Shown: positions 25,440-33,879 of the stretch, piece after piece
Layout: the number at the start of each line of letters is the position of its first letter
Position numbering within the stretch: position 1 is the first letter of the stretch
Origin: Hyphomicrobiales bacterium
Lineage (GTDB): Bacteria; Pseudomonadota; Alphaproteobacteria; Rhizobiales; Rhizobiaceae
Assembly (NCBI GenBank): GCA_900469955.1
Contig: UBYX01000030.1
Span: 1-64,000, forward strand
Direction of reading: 5' to 3'
DNA: 64,000 nucleotides
Position numbers and translations under genes: made by a program
The notes under the pieces: model-generated
Seen by the model: only the letters and a program-made list of their open reading frames with translations
Database searches by the model: none
Told to the model about the DNA's origin: nothing

Positions 25440-25639
25440 ATGTACCGTCGTTAACGAATGATGGAACCTCGCGGTTACTTATGGGTTAGTCCCATGAACT
25501 TCGAACTCGCAGGCGATCAGTAGTACGCCGCCTGGAGTTCAACAAGGTGGCTTTCGTCCCCTGCAGCCGCCGTAAAACAACAATAATATTTGACCTCCAA
25601 TTGGATATCCCGTCGTCTCCTCGCGGCGGGATTTCTTTT
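25440..25639 (+). ncRNA. candidate small RNA or leader ending in an orphan terminator
   Basis: This stretch has no credible ORF, yet ends in a good intrinsic terminator (25607-25639) for which no plus-strand gene lies upstream: rarA stops 530 bases earlier and the DUF1883 gene runs the other way. CCTCC (near 25594) and CTCCTC (in the terminator loop) resemble the anti-Shine-Dalgarno motifs of alphaproteobacterial trans-acting sRNAs. The 5' end is unknown. An attenuator for the hydrolase gene is the main alternative. Confidence 0.35.
25607..25639 (+). terminator. orphan intrinsic terminator upstream of the hydrolase gene
   Basis: ATCCCG / CGGGAT with a 14-base loop containing CTCCTC is followed by TTCTTTTT. 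It lies 87 bases before the start of the exported hydrolase gene. Confidence 0.75.
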
Positions 25640-25725
25640 TGCGCGATTTTTGCCGATGCCTGTCGGCTTTCTCCCTGCTTCCTCGTCCTTGGGGCATCAT
25701 CAAATAATCCTTAGAGGAGGAAGTC

Positions 25726-26667
25726 ATGTCGAGCAGGATATTTGCCCTGGTTGTTGCTGCCATCGCAGCATCGGTCGCGCCGACCGTTGTCAAAGCGGAA
25801 CAACCCGCGCCCTCGGCGAACCAGCCGGTTGCGGTCGAACCCTTGAAGAAGGGCCATATCGAAACGGGCGGCGTTCGCTACTATTATGAGATCCGGGGGC
25901 AGGGCGAACCGCTCCTCCTTCTGCATGGCGGTCTCGGCTCGATCGATATGTTTGCGCCGGTCATGCCCATGTTGACCGAACACCGCCAGGTGATCGGCGT
26001 CGATCTTCAGGGCCATGGCCGCACGCCGCTTGGCAAGCGGCCCATTTCGCTGGAAGCCATGGGCGCCGATATGGGCAAGCTCGTTTCAGAACTGGGTTAC
26101 GGCCAGGTGGACGTGCTGGGGTACTCCATGGGCGGCGGCGTCGCGCTCCAGATGGCGGCCCAGTCGCCGGACAAGGTGCGGCGGCTCGTTATTGCCTCGG
26201 CTCCCTTTGCGAGGAAAGGTTTCTTCCCCGAGATGATTCCGCAGCAGAAATCCGTCGGTGCCGGCATGGCCGAAATGATGAAGGACACTCCGATGTTCAT
26301 CTCCTACAAGGCCGTTGCGCCGGACGTTTCAGAGTTTCCGAGGCTGCTCGACGAGATGGGCGAACTGATGCGCCGCGATTACGACTACTCGGATGCGGTC
26401 GCCAGGCTGACGATGCCGGTCATGCTGGTTTTCGGCGACAGCGACATGGTTCGCCCCGAACATATCGTGGAGTTTTATCAGAAGCTCGGCGGTGGCCTGA
26501 AGGATGCCGGATGGATGCGGGAGAACATGCCGAAAAACCGACTGGCGATCCTGCCCGACCTCACCCACTACGAGGCCTTTGCATCTCCCGCCATGACTGC
26601 GACAGTGCTGCCTTTTCTCGACGGCGAGAGCAATGCGCCGAGTTGGGCTGCGCAGGTCAAGAATTGA
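25726..26667 (+). CDS. exported alpha/beta hydrolase
   Basis: The 313-residue protein has a signal peptide (cleavage near VKA-EQ, residue 24) and an alpha/beta hydrolase domain. The oxyanion segment is LLLLHGGLGS, the nucleophile elbow GYSMGG (Ser at about 138), the acid is in VFGDSDM and the histidine in LTHYEAF. The substrate cannot be told; esterase or lipase-like activity in the periplasm is likely. A GAGGAGGAAG site precedes the ATG. A 12-bp hairpin follows the gene. Confidence 0.9.
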   Translation: MSSRIFALVVAAIAASVAPTVVKAEQPAPSANQPVAVEPLKKGHIETGGVRYYYEIRGQGEPLLLLHGGLGSIDMFAPVMPMLTEHRQVIGVDLQGHGRTPLGKRPISLEAMGADMGKLVSELGYGQVDVLGYSMGGGVALQMAAQSPDKVRRLVIASAPFARKGFFPEMIPQQKSVGAGMAEMMKDTPMFISYKAVAPDVSEFPRLLDEMGELMRRDYDYSDAVARLTMPVMLVFGDSDMVRPEHIVEFYQKLGGGLKDAGWMRENMPKNRLAILPDLTHYEAFASPAMTATVLPFLDGESNAPSWAAQVKN

Positions 26668-26680
26668 CGGTTTCTAAAGC

Positions 26681-26708
26681 GGAGATGCCGGCAACCGCCG
26701 GCATCTCC
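26681..26708. terminator. hairpin terminator between hydrolase and panE-like gene
   Basis: GGAGATGCCGGC / GCCGGCATCTCC is a perfect 12-bp stem with an AACC loop, between two converging genes. There is no T-run. Confidence 0.6.
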
Positions 26709-26762
26709 AATGAGTTCAGTCGTTTGATGGCGTTCTCGGATTCTCGTCCTCAACAGGATGAA

Positions 26763-27764
26763 TCAATCTCTGAGGTTTTCACGGTCGAGTTGAGTGGTGA
26801 GTGCCAGCACCGTTTCACAGGTCGGCGTGGGGACGCCGGTGAGCTTGCCTAGGGCGACCACGATGCCGGTCAGCGGGACGATTTCGAGAGGTTTTCCGGC
26901 GATGAAATCCTGGAGCATCGAGGTTTTCACCGGGCCAAAACCGCCGGAACGGTTCAGTTGTTCGTCGACACTGCCGTTGAACACCGCCCCGAGCGCTTCG
27001 CCAACCGCTCTCGTTTCGGTCATGACCTTGCCGATCTGCTCGACGAGCGGCCCGTTCTCCATCATCCTGTCCATCCGGGCACGAGTCAGCGCGCTGATCG
27101 GGTTGTAGGCGGCGTTTCCCATCAGTTTCGTCCAGATCGCGTCGCGGATGCGCTGCGTCGGCACGATGGTGATGCCGGCACGGCCGAAAAGATCGGAAAT
27201 GGACACGAGGTCCTGTGAGAGCTCGCCTGAGGGTTCGCCGAGGAAAAAGCGGCCGTCGCCATACAGTCGGACCATGCCGGGCTGCATCACTTCGCCGCCT
27301 TGATAGGCGACGCAACCGATCACTCGCTCGGGTCCGACGAGCCGCCAGAGTCTTCCGTCGGGGTCGAGTTCGGGCAACTGGCGTTCCGGATAGCCGCTTT
27401 CCTCGTCCCGGTGAAAGTACCACCAGGGAATACCGTTGACGACCGGCACGACGCGGGTTCCCTCCTTGAGGAGGCCGGCAAGGCCTTCGGCCGCATCAGC
27501 AAGCTGATGGCCCTTGACGCCGGTGATGATGAGATCCTGTTTCGGCAATTCCCCTGGATCGCTGGTGGCGAGAAGCCGCACGTTCAGCGAGCCTTCTTCA
27601 CCGGTCTTGACGATGGTGAGACCCTTTTCGCGGATCGCCTCCAAATGCGCACCGCGGGCGATGACCGAAACATTCACCACGTCGCCAACCGTGCTGGCGA
27701 TCTTCGCGGCAAATGCTCCGCCGAGAGCGCCCGCGCCATAGACACAGATATTCTGGATCGCCAT
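26763..27764 (-). CDS. 2-dehydropantoate 2-reductase family protein
   Basis: The 333-residue protein has the PanE/ApbA fold: the nucleotide-binding GAGALGGAFAAKIA at residues 10-23, then a helical C-terminal domain with KLMGNAAYNPISALTRA. The family reduces ketopantoate to pantoate with NADPH, but rhizobia carry several paralogues with other 2-keto substrates, so pantothenate synthesis is not certain. It stands alone; no panB or panC nearby. Confidence 0.85.
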   Translation of the reverse strand: MAIQNICVYGAGALGGAFAAKIASTVGDVVNVSVIARGAHLEAIREKGLTIVKTGEEGSLNVRLLATSDPGELPKQDLIITGVKGHQLADAAEGLAGLLKEGTRVVPVVNGIPWWYFHRDEESGYPERQLPELDPDGRLWRLVGPERVIGCVAYQGGEVMQPGMVRLYGDGRFFLGEPSGELSQDLVSISDLFGRAGITIVPTQRIRDAIWTKLMGNAAYNPISALTRARMDRMMENGPLVEQIGKVMTETRAVGEALGAVFNGSVDEQLNRSGGFGPVKTSMLQDFIAGKPLEIVPLTGIVVALGKLTGVPTPTCETVLALTTQLDRENLRD

Positions 27765-27844
27765 GAGCTTCCGTCCCCGCTTGCGTGCAATGCGGTAGAT
27801 TTAGGCCATCCTGACGGATCAGGCGAACGAGTTTTTGTGATGGG

Positions 27845-28063
27845 TCAATGCGTTCGGTTGCCGGGCAGCAGTTCTGTCCGCCGGAGTTCGTCGATCGCGG
27901 CGACCGCATCTTCGACCGACCATCCGGCCTTGACTGCGGCTGCGACCATCTTGACTTCGGCTTCCTCCTCGAGCGCCAGGAAGAGCGGCTCGAGCGCCTC
28001 CTGCACGGTCAGGATATGTTCATCGGGGGACGGGACGGACGCGCGTGCGGCAGACGTAGGCAT
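27845..28063 (-). CDS. small conserved-looking protein of unknown function
   Basis: The 72-residue product is acidic and helical (VQEALEPLFLALEEEAEVKMVAAAVKAG) and has no signal or cysteine. A GAGAGGAG site lies 12 bases before the ATG. Codon use agrees with the neighbours. The gene is divergent from ftsZ2. I do not recognise a family. Confidence 0.55.
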   Translation of the reverse strand: MPTSAARASVPSPDEHILTVQEALEPLFLALEEEAEVKMVAAAVKAGWSVEDAVAAIDELRRTELLPGNRTH

Positions 28064-28150
28064 GGTACGCGATGCTCCTCTCTCGTATTATCTCATTTTT
28101 GTGATCAGACTCTTCACAATTATCGGCCGCGTAAAATGTTCCGTGCGCAT

Positions 28151-28173
28151 GTGGAAAATTCTTGGTTTTCCAC
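28151..28173. promoter_or_regulatory. inverted repeat between the small gene and ftsZ2
   Basis: GTGGAAAA and TTTTCCAC, 7 bases apart, form a perfect dyad about 125 bases upstream of ftsZ2. It may be an operator or a transcript hairpin. The arms resemble degenerate DnaA boxes (TTTTCCAC), which is noted but not claimed. Confidence 0.3.
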
Positions 28174-28295
28174 CGCTCCGCATCAGAGCTTGTTCTTTCG
28201 CCAAGCCTCTGCCTTGTTGCACAGCTAAAATACACGCTGATTCGGACGGCCGACGGGGCCGCTCGGGCGGCGGAGCCGATGCCAAGGAGATTGCG

Positions 28296-29321
28296 ATGAC
28301 GGACGGCAAGAAATATCAGATTACCGAGATGCGGCCGAAAATCACCGTGATCGGTGTCGGTGGCGGTGGCGGCAATGCCATCAACAACATGATTGCCGAG
28401 GAGCTCGAAGGGGTCGATTTCATCGCCGCCAATACCGATGCCCAGGTGCTCGCAACCTCCAAGGCCTCCCGCCGCATCCAGCTCGGCGCCCATGTGACGG
28501 AAGGCCTCGGAGCAGGGTCGCTGCCGGAGATCGGCCGCGCGGCCGCCGAAGAATCGATCGACGAGATCATGGATCATCTTTCCGGCTCGCATATGTGCTT
28601 CGTGACGGCCGGCATGGGTGGCGGCACCGGCACCGGCGCTGCACCGGTGATTGCCCAGGCCGCACGTGCCGCTGGGATACTGACCGTCGGCGTCGTGACG
28701 AAGCCGTTCACCTTCGAAGGCAATCGCCGCATGAAGACGGCCGAAACCGGCATCGAGGAGTTGCGTCGGGCAGCCGATACGGTGATCGTCATCCCCAACC
28801 AGAACCTCTTCCGCATCGCCGACGCAAAGACCACCTTTGCGGACGCCTTCATGACCGCCGACCGGGTCCTGTTTGCAGGCGTTGGCTGCATCACCGACCT
28901 GATCGTCAAGGAAGGCCTGATCAACCTCGACTTCGCCGATGTGAAGTCGGTGATGAAGGGCATGGGGCGCGCGATGATGGGCACGGGCGAAGCCTCCGGC
29001 GACGGACGCGCGCTGCTTGCCGCGGAAGGCGCGATCGCCAACCCGTTGCTCGACGACATCTCCATGAAGGGCGCCAAGGGCGTGCTGATCTCGATCTCCG
29101 GCGGCTCCGATATGACGCTTTTCGAAGTGGACGAGGCGGCAAGCCGCATCCGCGACGAAGTCATGGATGACGCCGATATCGTGGTCGGCGCGATCTTCGA
29201 CCGCAATCTGGACGGCAAGTTCCGCGTCTCGGTCGTGGCGACCGGCCTCGATGGCGAGCAGGCGGGCGCAGCCGCAGGCGCTCCGGCCGACCTGCAGGCC
29301 ATGCCCCGCACACTGCAGTAA
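28296..29321 (+). CDS. ftsZ2: short second FtsZ (FtsZ2), tubulin-like GTPase
   Basis: The 341-residue protein keeps the whole FtsZ GTPase core: GVGGGGGNAINNM (20-32), the tubulin signature GGGTGTG (108-114) and the T7 loop NLDFAD (210-215). It ends soon after the core and lacks the linker and the conserved C-terminal peptide that binds FtsA and other partners. This is the known rhizobial FtsZ2 type, which exists beside a full-length FtsZ elsewhere. The ATG before TDGKKYQITEM follows AAGGAGA. It stands outside any dcw cluster. Confidence 0.93.
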   Translation: MTDGKKYQITEMRPKITVIGVGGGGGNAINNMIAEELEGVDFIAANTDAQVLATSKASRRIQLGAHVTEGLGAGSLPEIGRAAAEESIDEIMDHLSGSHMCFVTAGMGGGTGTGAAPVIAQAARAAGILTVGVVTKPFTFEGNRRMKTAETGIEELRRAADTVIVIPNQNLFRIADAKTTFADAFMTADRVLFAGVGCITDLIVKEGLINLDFADVKSVMKGMGRAMMGTGEASGDGRALLAAEGAIANPLLDDISMKGAKGVLISISGGSDMTLFEVDEAASRIRDEVMDDADIVVGAIFDRNLDGKFRVSVVATGLDGEQAGAAAGAPADLQAMPRTLQ

Positions 29322-29331
29322 ATCTGTTCTC

Positions 29332-30027
29332 TTATTTCGAGAACAGCAGCTTGATATAGGAGCGGTAGGTGAGAATCTGCCGCTCCAGTTGGTTCGGGTC
29401 CTTGAGAGCCTTCGACATGATAATCGAGCCGTCGAAGATGCAGGACAGCATGTTGGCCACGTCTTCGAGGTTTATCGGGTCGCGCGGCGGATGAACGGCG
29501 GCGATCTCCTCGATATGGCCGAGGAACCGGGCGTTCCACGCTTTGACGGAATTGGCGTTGGTTTCGTGGATTTCGCGGTCGAAGAGTCGCTCCTGATAGC
29601 AGATGGAGGCGATCAGGCAGCCTGGATGCCCGCCCGGCAGGTCCCTTGCAAGTTCGCTCAGCAGTTTCAGCCCCAATAGGAAGGCCTGCAGCGGATCATC
29701 GTTAAGCTCGCGGGCACGGCCGAAAATCTCGTCGAAGACACGGTCGTTCTCCGCCACGTAGCGGCGCAGCATCTCGCGGGCCAATTGGTTCTTGTCCCGG
29801 AAATGGTAGAAGAAGCCGCTCTTTGTGATGCCGGCTTCGGCGATAAGTTCGTCGATCGAGGTCGCGGCAAAACCCTTGGCAAGGACTGCGGCCTCAGCGA
29901 TTTCCAGAAGGCGTTCGCGCGTGGCCGCTCCCTTGCGGGTGTCGCGTGGCTCTGAAAACTTGACCGCCGGTACAGTTTCGGCCCGTCCGGGAACGGGCTC
30001 CTGCAGCATCTCGTCTACCGGAGACAT
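29332..30027 (-). CDS. TetR-family regulator
   Basis: The 231-residue protein has an N-terminal extension of about 30 residues before the TetR helix-turn-helix (TRERLLEIAEAAVLAKGFAATSIDELIAEAGITKSGFFYHF). The C-terminal half includes GHPGCLIASICYQERL, seen in regulators of the AefR/YxaF kind. Ligand unknown. GGGAGG lies 6 bases before the ATG. It is divergent from the homocysteine methyltransferase-like gene and converges with ftsZ2. Confidence 0.9.
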   Translation of the reverse strand: MSPVDEMLQEPVPGRAETVPAVKFSEPRDTRKGAATRERLLEIAEAAVLAKGFAATSIDELIAEAGITKSGFFYHFRDKNQLAREMLRRYVAENDRVFDEIFGRARELNDDPLQAFLLGLKLLSELARDLPGGHPGCLIASICYQERLFDREIHETNANSVKAWNARFLGHIEEIAAVHPPRDPINLEDVANMLSCIFDGSIIMSKALKDPNQLERQILTYRSYIKLLFSK

Positions 30028-30081
30028 GCTAACCTCCCGATTTCGCTGGGCATTGCGGACGCGCCAGATGGCTGTACCACG

Positions 30082-30095
30082 CGCTCACTAGAGCG
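30082..30095. promoter_or_regulatory. possible TetR operator
   Basis: CGCTC-ACTA-GAGCG is a 14-base dyad in the divergent region, 55 bases from the tetR start and about 100 from the methyltransferase start. Its place suits an operator for the neighbouring TetR protein, but nothing else supports it. Confidence 0.25.
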
Positions 30096-30190
30096 AATGC
30101 CCATTCTTCTGCGAAAAATCTGCCATTCCCCGAGCGGAACGGAGCGATGTCGGACGTCCGCTCCCTATCTTTTACCACAGGAGAGAGACC

Positions 30191-31141
30191 ATGGCCAAAT
30201 ATCGCAGCAACCTGCCGCAGCTCAAAGGCGCCGATTTTCTGACCGACGCTGGCCTTGAAACGACCCTCGTATTCCACCGCGGGATCGATCTTCCCGCCTT
30301 CGCCGCCTTTCCGCTTCTCGACGATGAAAAAGGCCGCGAGGAACTGACCGAATATTACGAGGCTTACCTTGCGATTGCCCGCGAGCGTCGTCTCGGTTTC
30401 ATCCTCGATACGCCGACCTGGCGGGCGAATGCCGATTGGGGGCCGCAGCTCGGTTATGATCGCGAGGCGCTGAGGGCGCTCAACATACGTTCGGTTGAAT
30501 ATGTGGAGGAACTGCGGCGGCTCTGGGAGAAGCCGGGCGCCCCGATCGTGCTGAACGGCGTCATCGGGCCGCGCGGCGACGGCTACAAGGACGGCAACAT
30601 GGACCCGCTCGCGGCCGAGGACTATCACGCCTTCCAGACGGAAGCCTTTGCGGCAAGCGAGGCCGACATGGTCTCGGCGATCACCATGAACAACATCGGC
30701 GAGGCGGTCGGCATTATCAGGGCGGCCAAGCGCGCCGGCATGCCTTGTGTCGTCTCCTTCACCGTCGAGACGGACGGCAGGCTCGCCAACGGCAAGAGCT
30801 TGCAGGCGGCGATCGAGGAAACGGATGGGGCGACCGGGGCTTATTCCGCCTATTACATGGTCAACTGCGCCCATCCGAGCCATTTCGAGGATGCCCTTTC
30901 CCGTGGCGACGCCTGGGTGCAGCGGATCTTGGGAATCCGCGCCAACGCCTCGACGAAGAGCCATCAGGAACTCGACGATTCGACCGAACTCGATATCGGC
31001 GATCCGCTGGACCTCGGCGCTCGCTACCGGTCGCTGCGCGGGAGCTATCCGTCGATGCGGGTGCTCGGCGGTTGCTGCGGTACGGATCATCGGCATATCA
31101 GGGCGATCTGCGACGCCTGTCTGCCGGCAGTCGCGGCGTGA
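30191..31141 (+). CDS. homocysteine S-methyltransferase family enzyme
   Basis: The 316-residue protein is a zinc methyltransferase of the MHT1/BHMT type. Zinc ligands are the Cys in MVNCAHPSHF and the pair in VLGGCCGTD near the C-terminus; LTDAGLETTLVF is the usual N-terminal start. Such enzymes move a methyl group from S-methylmethionine, betaine or a similar donor to homocysteine. The donor here cannot be read. An AGGAGAGAG site precedes the ATG. A long hairpin closes the unit. Confidence 0.88.
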   Translation: MAKYRSNLPQLKGADFLTDAGLETTLVFHRGIDLPAFAAFPLLDDEKGREELTEYYEAYLAIARERRLGFILDTPTWRANADWGPQLGYDREALRALNIRSVEYVEELRRLWEKPGAPIVLNGVIGPRGDGYKDGNMDPLAAEDYHAFQTEAFAASEADMVSAITMNNIGEAVGIIRAAKRAGMPCVVSFTVETDGRLANGKSLQAAIEETDGATGAYSAYYMVNCAHPSHFEDALSRGDAWVQRILGIRANASTKSHQELDDSTELDIGDPLDLGARYRSLRGSYPSMRVLGGCCGTDHRHIRAICDACLPAVAA

Positions 31142-31162
31142 GGGAAATCTTCCCCACCCGGT

Positions 31163-31205
31163 GACGACAACGCCCTCCGGAAAGTCTCCGGAGGGCGTTG
31201 TCGTC
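31163..31205. terminator. 19-bp bidirectional terminator hairpin
   Basis: Two 19-base arms, GACGACAACGCCCTCCGGA and its exact complement, are separated by AAGTC. It lies between converging genes, and TTGCTTTT follows on the plus strand. Confidence 0.85.
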
Positions 31206-31219
31206 TTGCTTTTGCGGGA

Positions 31220-32131
31220 TCAGAAGCGGGAGGTGACCAGCAGGTCTTCCTCCTCGTCGCGCTGCCGGCCGCCGAGTGCTGCCGCCGCCGAGGAGATGAA
31301 GGCGCCGACCAGAAGCGACAGCGATCCGACGAGCGCCGTCGTCGCGGCCGCCTTGCGGGCCTCGTCGGCTGCCTGCTGGGCCGCCACCTTGGCGTCCTCG
31401 ATCCTTTTCAGGACCGCATCGACCCGGGCGCGGGCTTCCTCCGGAGAGAGGCCGGCGCGCGCGGAGACGATCGTGGCAAGATAGGCCTTGTCATCTTCCG
31501 GCACGCCGCCCTGAACGGCCCCGTTCACCAGAATGCGCGAGACCTCGGCGGTGGCCGCCGCATTGTCGGTCTCCGCACGCTGCTGCGCCTGTTGCGGGCG
31601 CAGGAGCGCATCGGTGAAATAGGAGGTGGCGGCATTGGTATCGGCCTCATCCGAGGAGGATGCCGCCGCTGCCGAACCCGCAACGCCCGCGGTCGCCGCC
31701 GCGGTCCCGGCCGCCTGCGCGCCGGCGCCCGCAAGGGAGGTCAGCGACGAGGCAAGGAAACCGGCCACGAAGATCGTTGCCAACGCCCAGGAGACGAAGC
31801 CATGCGCGGTATCCCGGAAGAAGACTTCATCCGTATGAACCGCCGCCCACTTGGTTCTGAGCCTTCCGGTCAGATAGCCGCCAAGGGCCGCCGACAGCCA
31901 TTGCACGACCACCAGCCAGATTGCCGCAGTGATGCCGACCGTTGCAGCCGAACTGCTTTCCCCCGACCAGGGCGAGACCATGGTCAGGCCGAGACCGGAG
32001 CCGAATAGGATGAGGATGAGGCTGATGCCGGTAGCGGCAACCGCGCCGCCGATGATCGGTCCCCAGGCGATCGCGGATTTTGACGACTCGACCGGAGTTA
32101 GCGCCGTGGAGCCTGTCGATGAGATTGGCAT
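31220..32131 (-). CDS. membrane protein with alanine-rich soluble loop
   Basis: The 303-residue protein has three N-terminal hydrophobic helices (about 20-50, 63-92, 113-135), then a long Ala/Ser/Glu-rich region likely to be helical (about 140-265), and one C-terminal helix (TTALVGSLSLLVGAFISSAAAAL) before a charged end. Homologues in rhizobia are called PhnA-like, but I see no PhnA feature. It follows a 25-residue membrane peptide gene on the same strand. Confidence 0.75.
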   Translation of the reverse strand: MPISSTGSTALTPVESSKSAIAWGPIIGGAVAATGISLILILFGSGLGLTMVSPWSGESSSAATVGITAAIWLVVVQWLSAALGGYLTGRLRTKWAAVHTDEVFFRDTAHGFVSWALATIFVAGFLASSLTSLAGAGAQAAGTAAATAGVAGSAAAASSSDEADTNAATSYFTDALLRPQQAQQRAETDNAAATAEVSRILVNGAVQGGVPEDDKAYLATIVSARAGLSPEEARARVDAVLKRIEDAKVAAQQAADEARKAAATTALVGSLSLLVGAFISSAAAALGGRQRDEEEDLLVTSRF

Positions 32132-32141
32132 TTCCGTCTCC

Positions 32142-32219
32142 TCAGCGCATGAAGAGGACGAGAAGGATGACGATCGGCAGCGGAATGCCGAGTAGCCAGA
32201 GCAGAATACCGCGTCCCAT
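32142..32219 (-). CDS. 25-residue hydrophobic membrane peptide
   Basis: The frame encodes MGRGILLWLLGIPLPIVILL followed by VLFMR and a stop. It is one transmembrane helix with a basic residue at each end. A clean AGGAGA site lies 7 bases before the ATG, and the next gene on the strand, the alanine-rich membrane protein, starts 10 bases after the stop, so the two probably form an operon. It is too short for normal gene finders. Function unknown. Confidence 0.65.
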   Translation of the reverse strand: MGRGILLWLLGIPLPIVILLVLFMR

Positions 32220-32741
32220 GGTGAATCTCCTGTAAGGTCATGGTTTGTCTATCGAAGTTCGCCCTTTCAACACGCCGGTGCCCCATTGGTTCCTAGGGGT
32301 CGGATATTTCCGGTTTTTGCAGCGCCTCGTTTCTGTCGGGCCGGTCTCTGCCCCAGTTTTCGCCATGCCGACGGACCTGGCTCTGCCATTCCGGGGACGA
32401 AGAGTGGTCGGAACGGCTTCCGGTGTATCCGATGCGGGGACGGGGAGATTGTAGGCATGGAGCGAGGGGGCGGGGACGAAGGGGGACGAAGTTTTTGCAA
32501 TCACGTAGCAACCGCCACCAACCCGCCCGATCGTTCTCTGACAAACTTGCACTTTTGATCAGTCTTGCTGACAAAGCCAAAAAGGATGAAAATTGATTAT
32601 TATACCTGTTTATCGGGATGCCGGATGAACAGAGTGACGAAGCCGCCAATTTCTACTTGGCGGAGAACACACATTACCGGCTCCGTTGCCGGGCAAACAT
32701 TGATGGTGAATGAACTGCGATAATTCTCGGGAGCTCACACA
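32220..32741. other. 522-base intergenic region with one dispersed repeat
   Basis: No gene is supported here. The stretch holds the promoter region of the minus-strand membrane-protein pair, a copy of the dispersed repeat described separately, and the upstream region of the deaminase gene. Confidence 0.6.
32409..32480 (+). repeat. dispersed repeat, copy A
   Basis: About 70 bases beginning CGGAACGGCTTCCGGTGTAT are nearly the same as 47340-47408 in the same orientation, with eight or so differences and two one-base gaps. The start can fold (CGGAA...TTCCG). It has no coding role and probably belongs to a rhizobial intergenic repeat family. Confidence 0.7.
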
Positions 32742-33236
32742 ATGGCAGGCACCACACGGCCCTATGATGAGTCACGTTTGCGGAAGGCCTTCGATGTGGC
32801 GCGGCGTTCACGCGAAGGTGGGGATCACCCATTTGGATCAATTCTCGCCGACCATGACGGCAATGTCCTGCTGGAACAGTGCAATGGCTACAATTCGGAA
32901 GGCGGCGACCGCACGGCCCATGCCGAAAAGCTTCTCGCCACGCGCGCCGGCAAAGCCTACGATTTGAAGTTTCTTGCCGGATGCACGATGTACACGTCTG
33001 CCGAACCATGCGCCATGTGCTCAGGCGCGATTTATTGGGCAGGGATAGGGCGCGTCGTGTTTGGTCTCTCCGAGAGAGAGATGAAACAGCAGATCGGCGA
33101 TAGCCAGGAAAATCCGACGCTCGATCTCCCCTGTCACATCGTGTTCGCCGCCGGTCAGCGCCCAACCGAAGTCGTCGGCCCCATGCTTGCGGGCGAGGCA
33201 GCGAAACTCCACGAGGAATACTGGTCTCGCCGCTAA
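32742..33236 (+). CDS. nucleoside/base deaminase of the cytidine deaminase-like superfamily
   Basis: The 164-residue enzyme has the zinc site HAEKLL (histidine ligand and proton-shuttling Glu) and PCAMCSGA (two cysteine ligands). Length and the long C-terminal part (LPCHIVFAAGQRPTEVVGP) resemble guanine deaminase or related purine deaminases rather than the tRNA deaminase TadA. The exact substrate is not certain. It is a single gene followed by a terminator. Confidence 0.88.
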   Translation: MAGTTRPYDESRLRKAFDVARRSREGGDHPFGSILADHDGNVLLEQCNGYNSEGGDRTAHAEKLLATRAGKAYDLKFLAGCTMYTSAEPCAMCSGAIYWAGIGRVVFGLSEREMKQQIGDSQENPTLDLPCHIVFAAGQRPTEVVGPMLAGEAAKLHEEYWSRR

Positions 33237-33603
33237 TTCTACGACATGGCACGCTAGCCGATAATATCACTCCTCGCGACGACCCCGAGAGTTCAAGGGA
33301 TTGGAGTGGGGTGACGGTTGATGCCCAGTTGCGGAGGTTTCCCGCAACCGATGTTTTTTCCGATCTGGAAAGCCACCGCGCTGCCGCGCTGCATCAGAGC
33401 ATGAAGTGGAGATGGAGAGGCGCGGTCGATCGAAGATCGGCCCTGACCGGCGGGTTTGCAGCGGCGTCTAGATCATCACGGCTACCACGAACTGATGAGC
33501 CTTTCGTGCTCCGATCCTGCCGCCTGCCGTTTGTTTCGTCCGCAGGATGGGAGTAGGATTTCCGGTCCTCTGGCCCGCGCCGGAGTTTTGTGAGGAGGCA
33601 AAG
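33237..33603. other. 367-base intergenic region after the deaminase gene
   Basis: Apart from the terminator and the ribosome-binding site of the following DUF1059 gene (GAGGAGGC), I see no gene or repeat here. Confidence 0.5.
33328..33357 (+). terminator. terminator after the deaminase gene
   Basis: GTTGCGG / CCGCAAC with a 7-base loop is followed by CGATGTTTTTT, 92 bases after the deaminase stop codon. Confidence 0.65.
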
Positions 33604-33807
33604 ATGGGACGCAAATTTATCGACTGCCGGGAGTTTCCGAGCGAGATGAAATGCACCGTAGCCATATCGGCAGATAACATGGACGAGCTTGTCAATGCCG
33701 CCGTCCAGCATGCGGTTGCCGTCCATGGTCACAGCGATACACCGGAATTCCGCACTGAAATCCAGAAGGCGATCCACGACATGGAGCCCTCGCGCAGTGT
33801 TGCGTAA
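33604..33807 (+). CDS. DUF1059 small protein
   Basis: The 67-residue protein has the DUF1059 layout: two cysteines near the start (FIDCREF, MKCTVAI), then a helix with VNAAVQHAVAVHGH. Members are often called small metal-binding proteins, but no function is established. The ATG follows GAGGAGGC; an upstream frame of 19 codons has no support. Confidence 0.82.
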   Translation: MGRKFIDCREFPSEMKCTVAISADNMDELVNAAVQHAVAVHGHSDTPEFRTEIQKAIHDMEPSRSVA

Positions 33808-33844
33808 CGGGGTTCGCTGTTTTTGACTAATGCCGAGTTGAGGT

Positions 33845-33879
33845 CGAAACGCCGTCTCCTTCTGTAGAGGCGGCGTTCG
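33845..33879 (+). terminator. hairpin after the DUF1059 gene
   Basis: AACGCCG / CGGCGTT, with CTC / GAG inside, forms a stem-loop about 40 bases after the stop. The remaining stretch up to 34141 shows nothing else that I can name. Confidence 0.45.

Noticed and set aside
25440..25639. 6S RNA or SRP RNA gene
   Set aside because: I could not align the segment with the conserved parts of either RNA, so only an unclassified small RNA candidate is reported.
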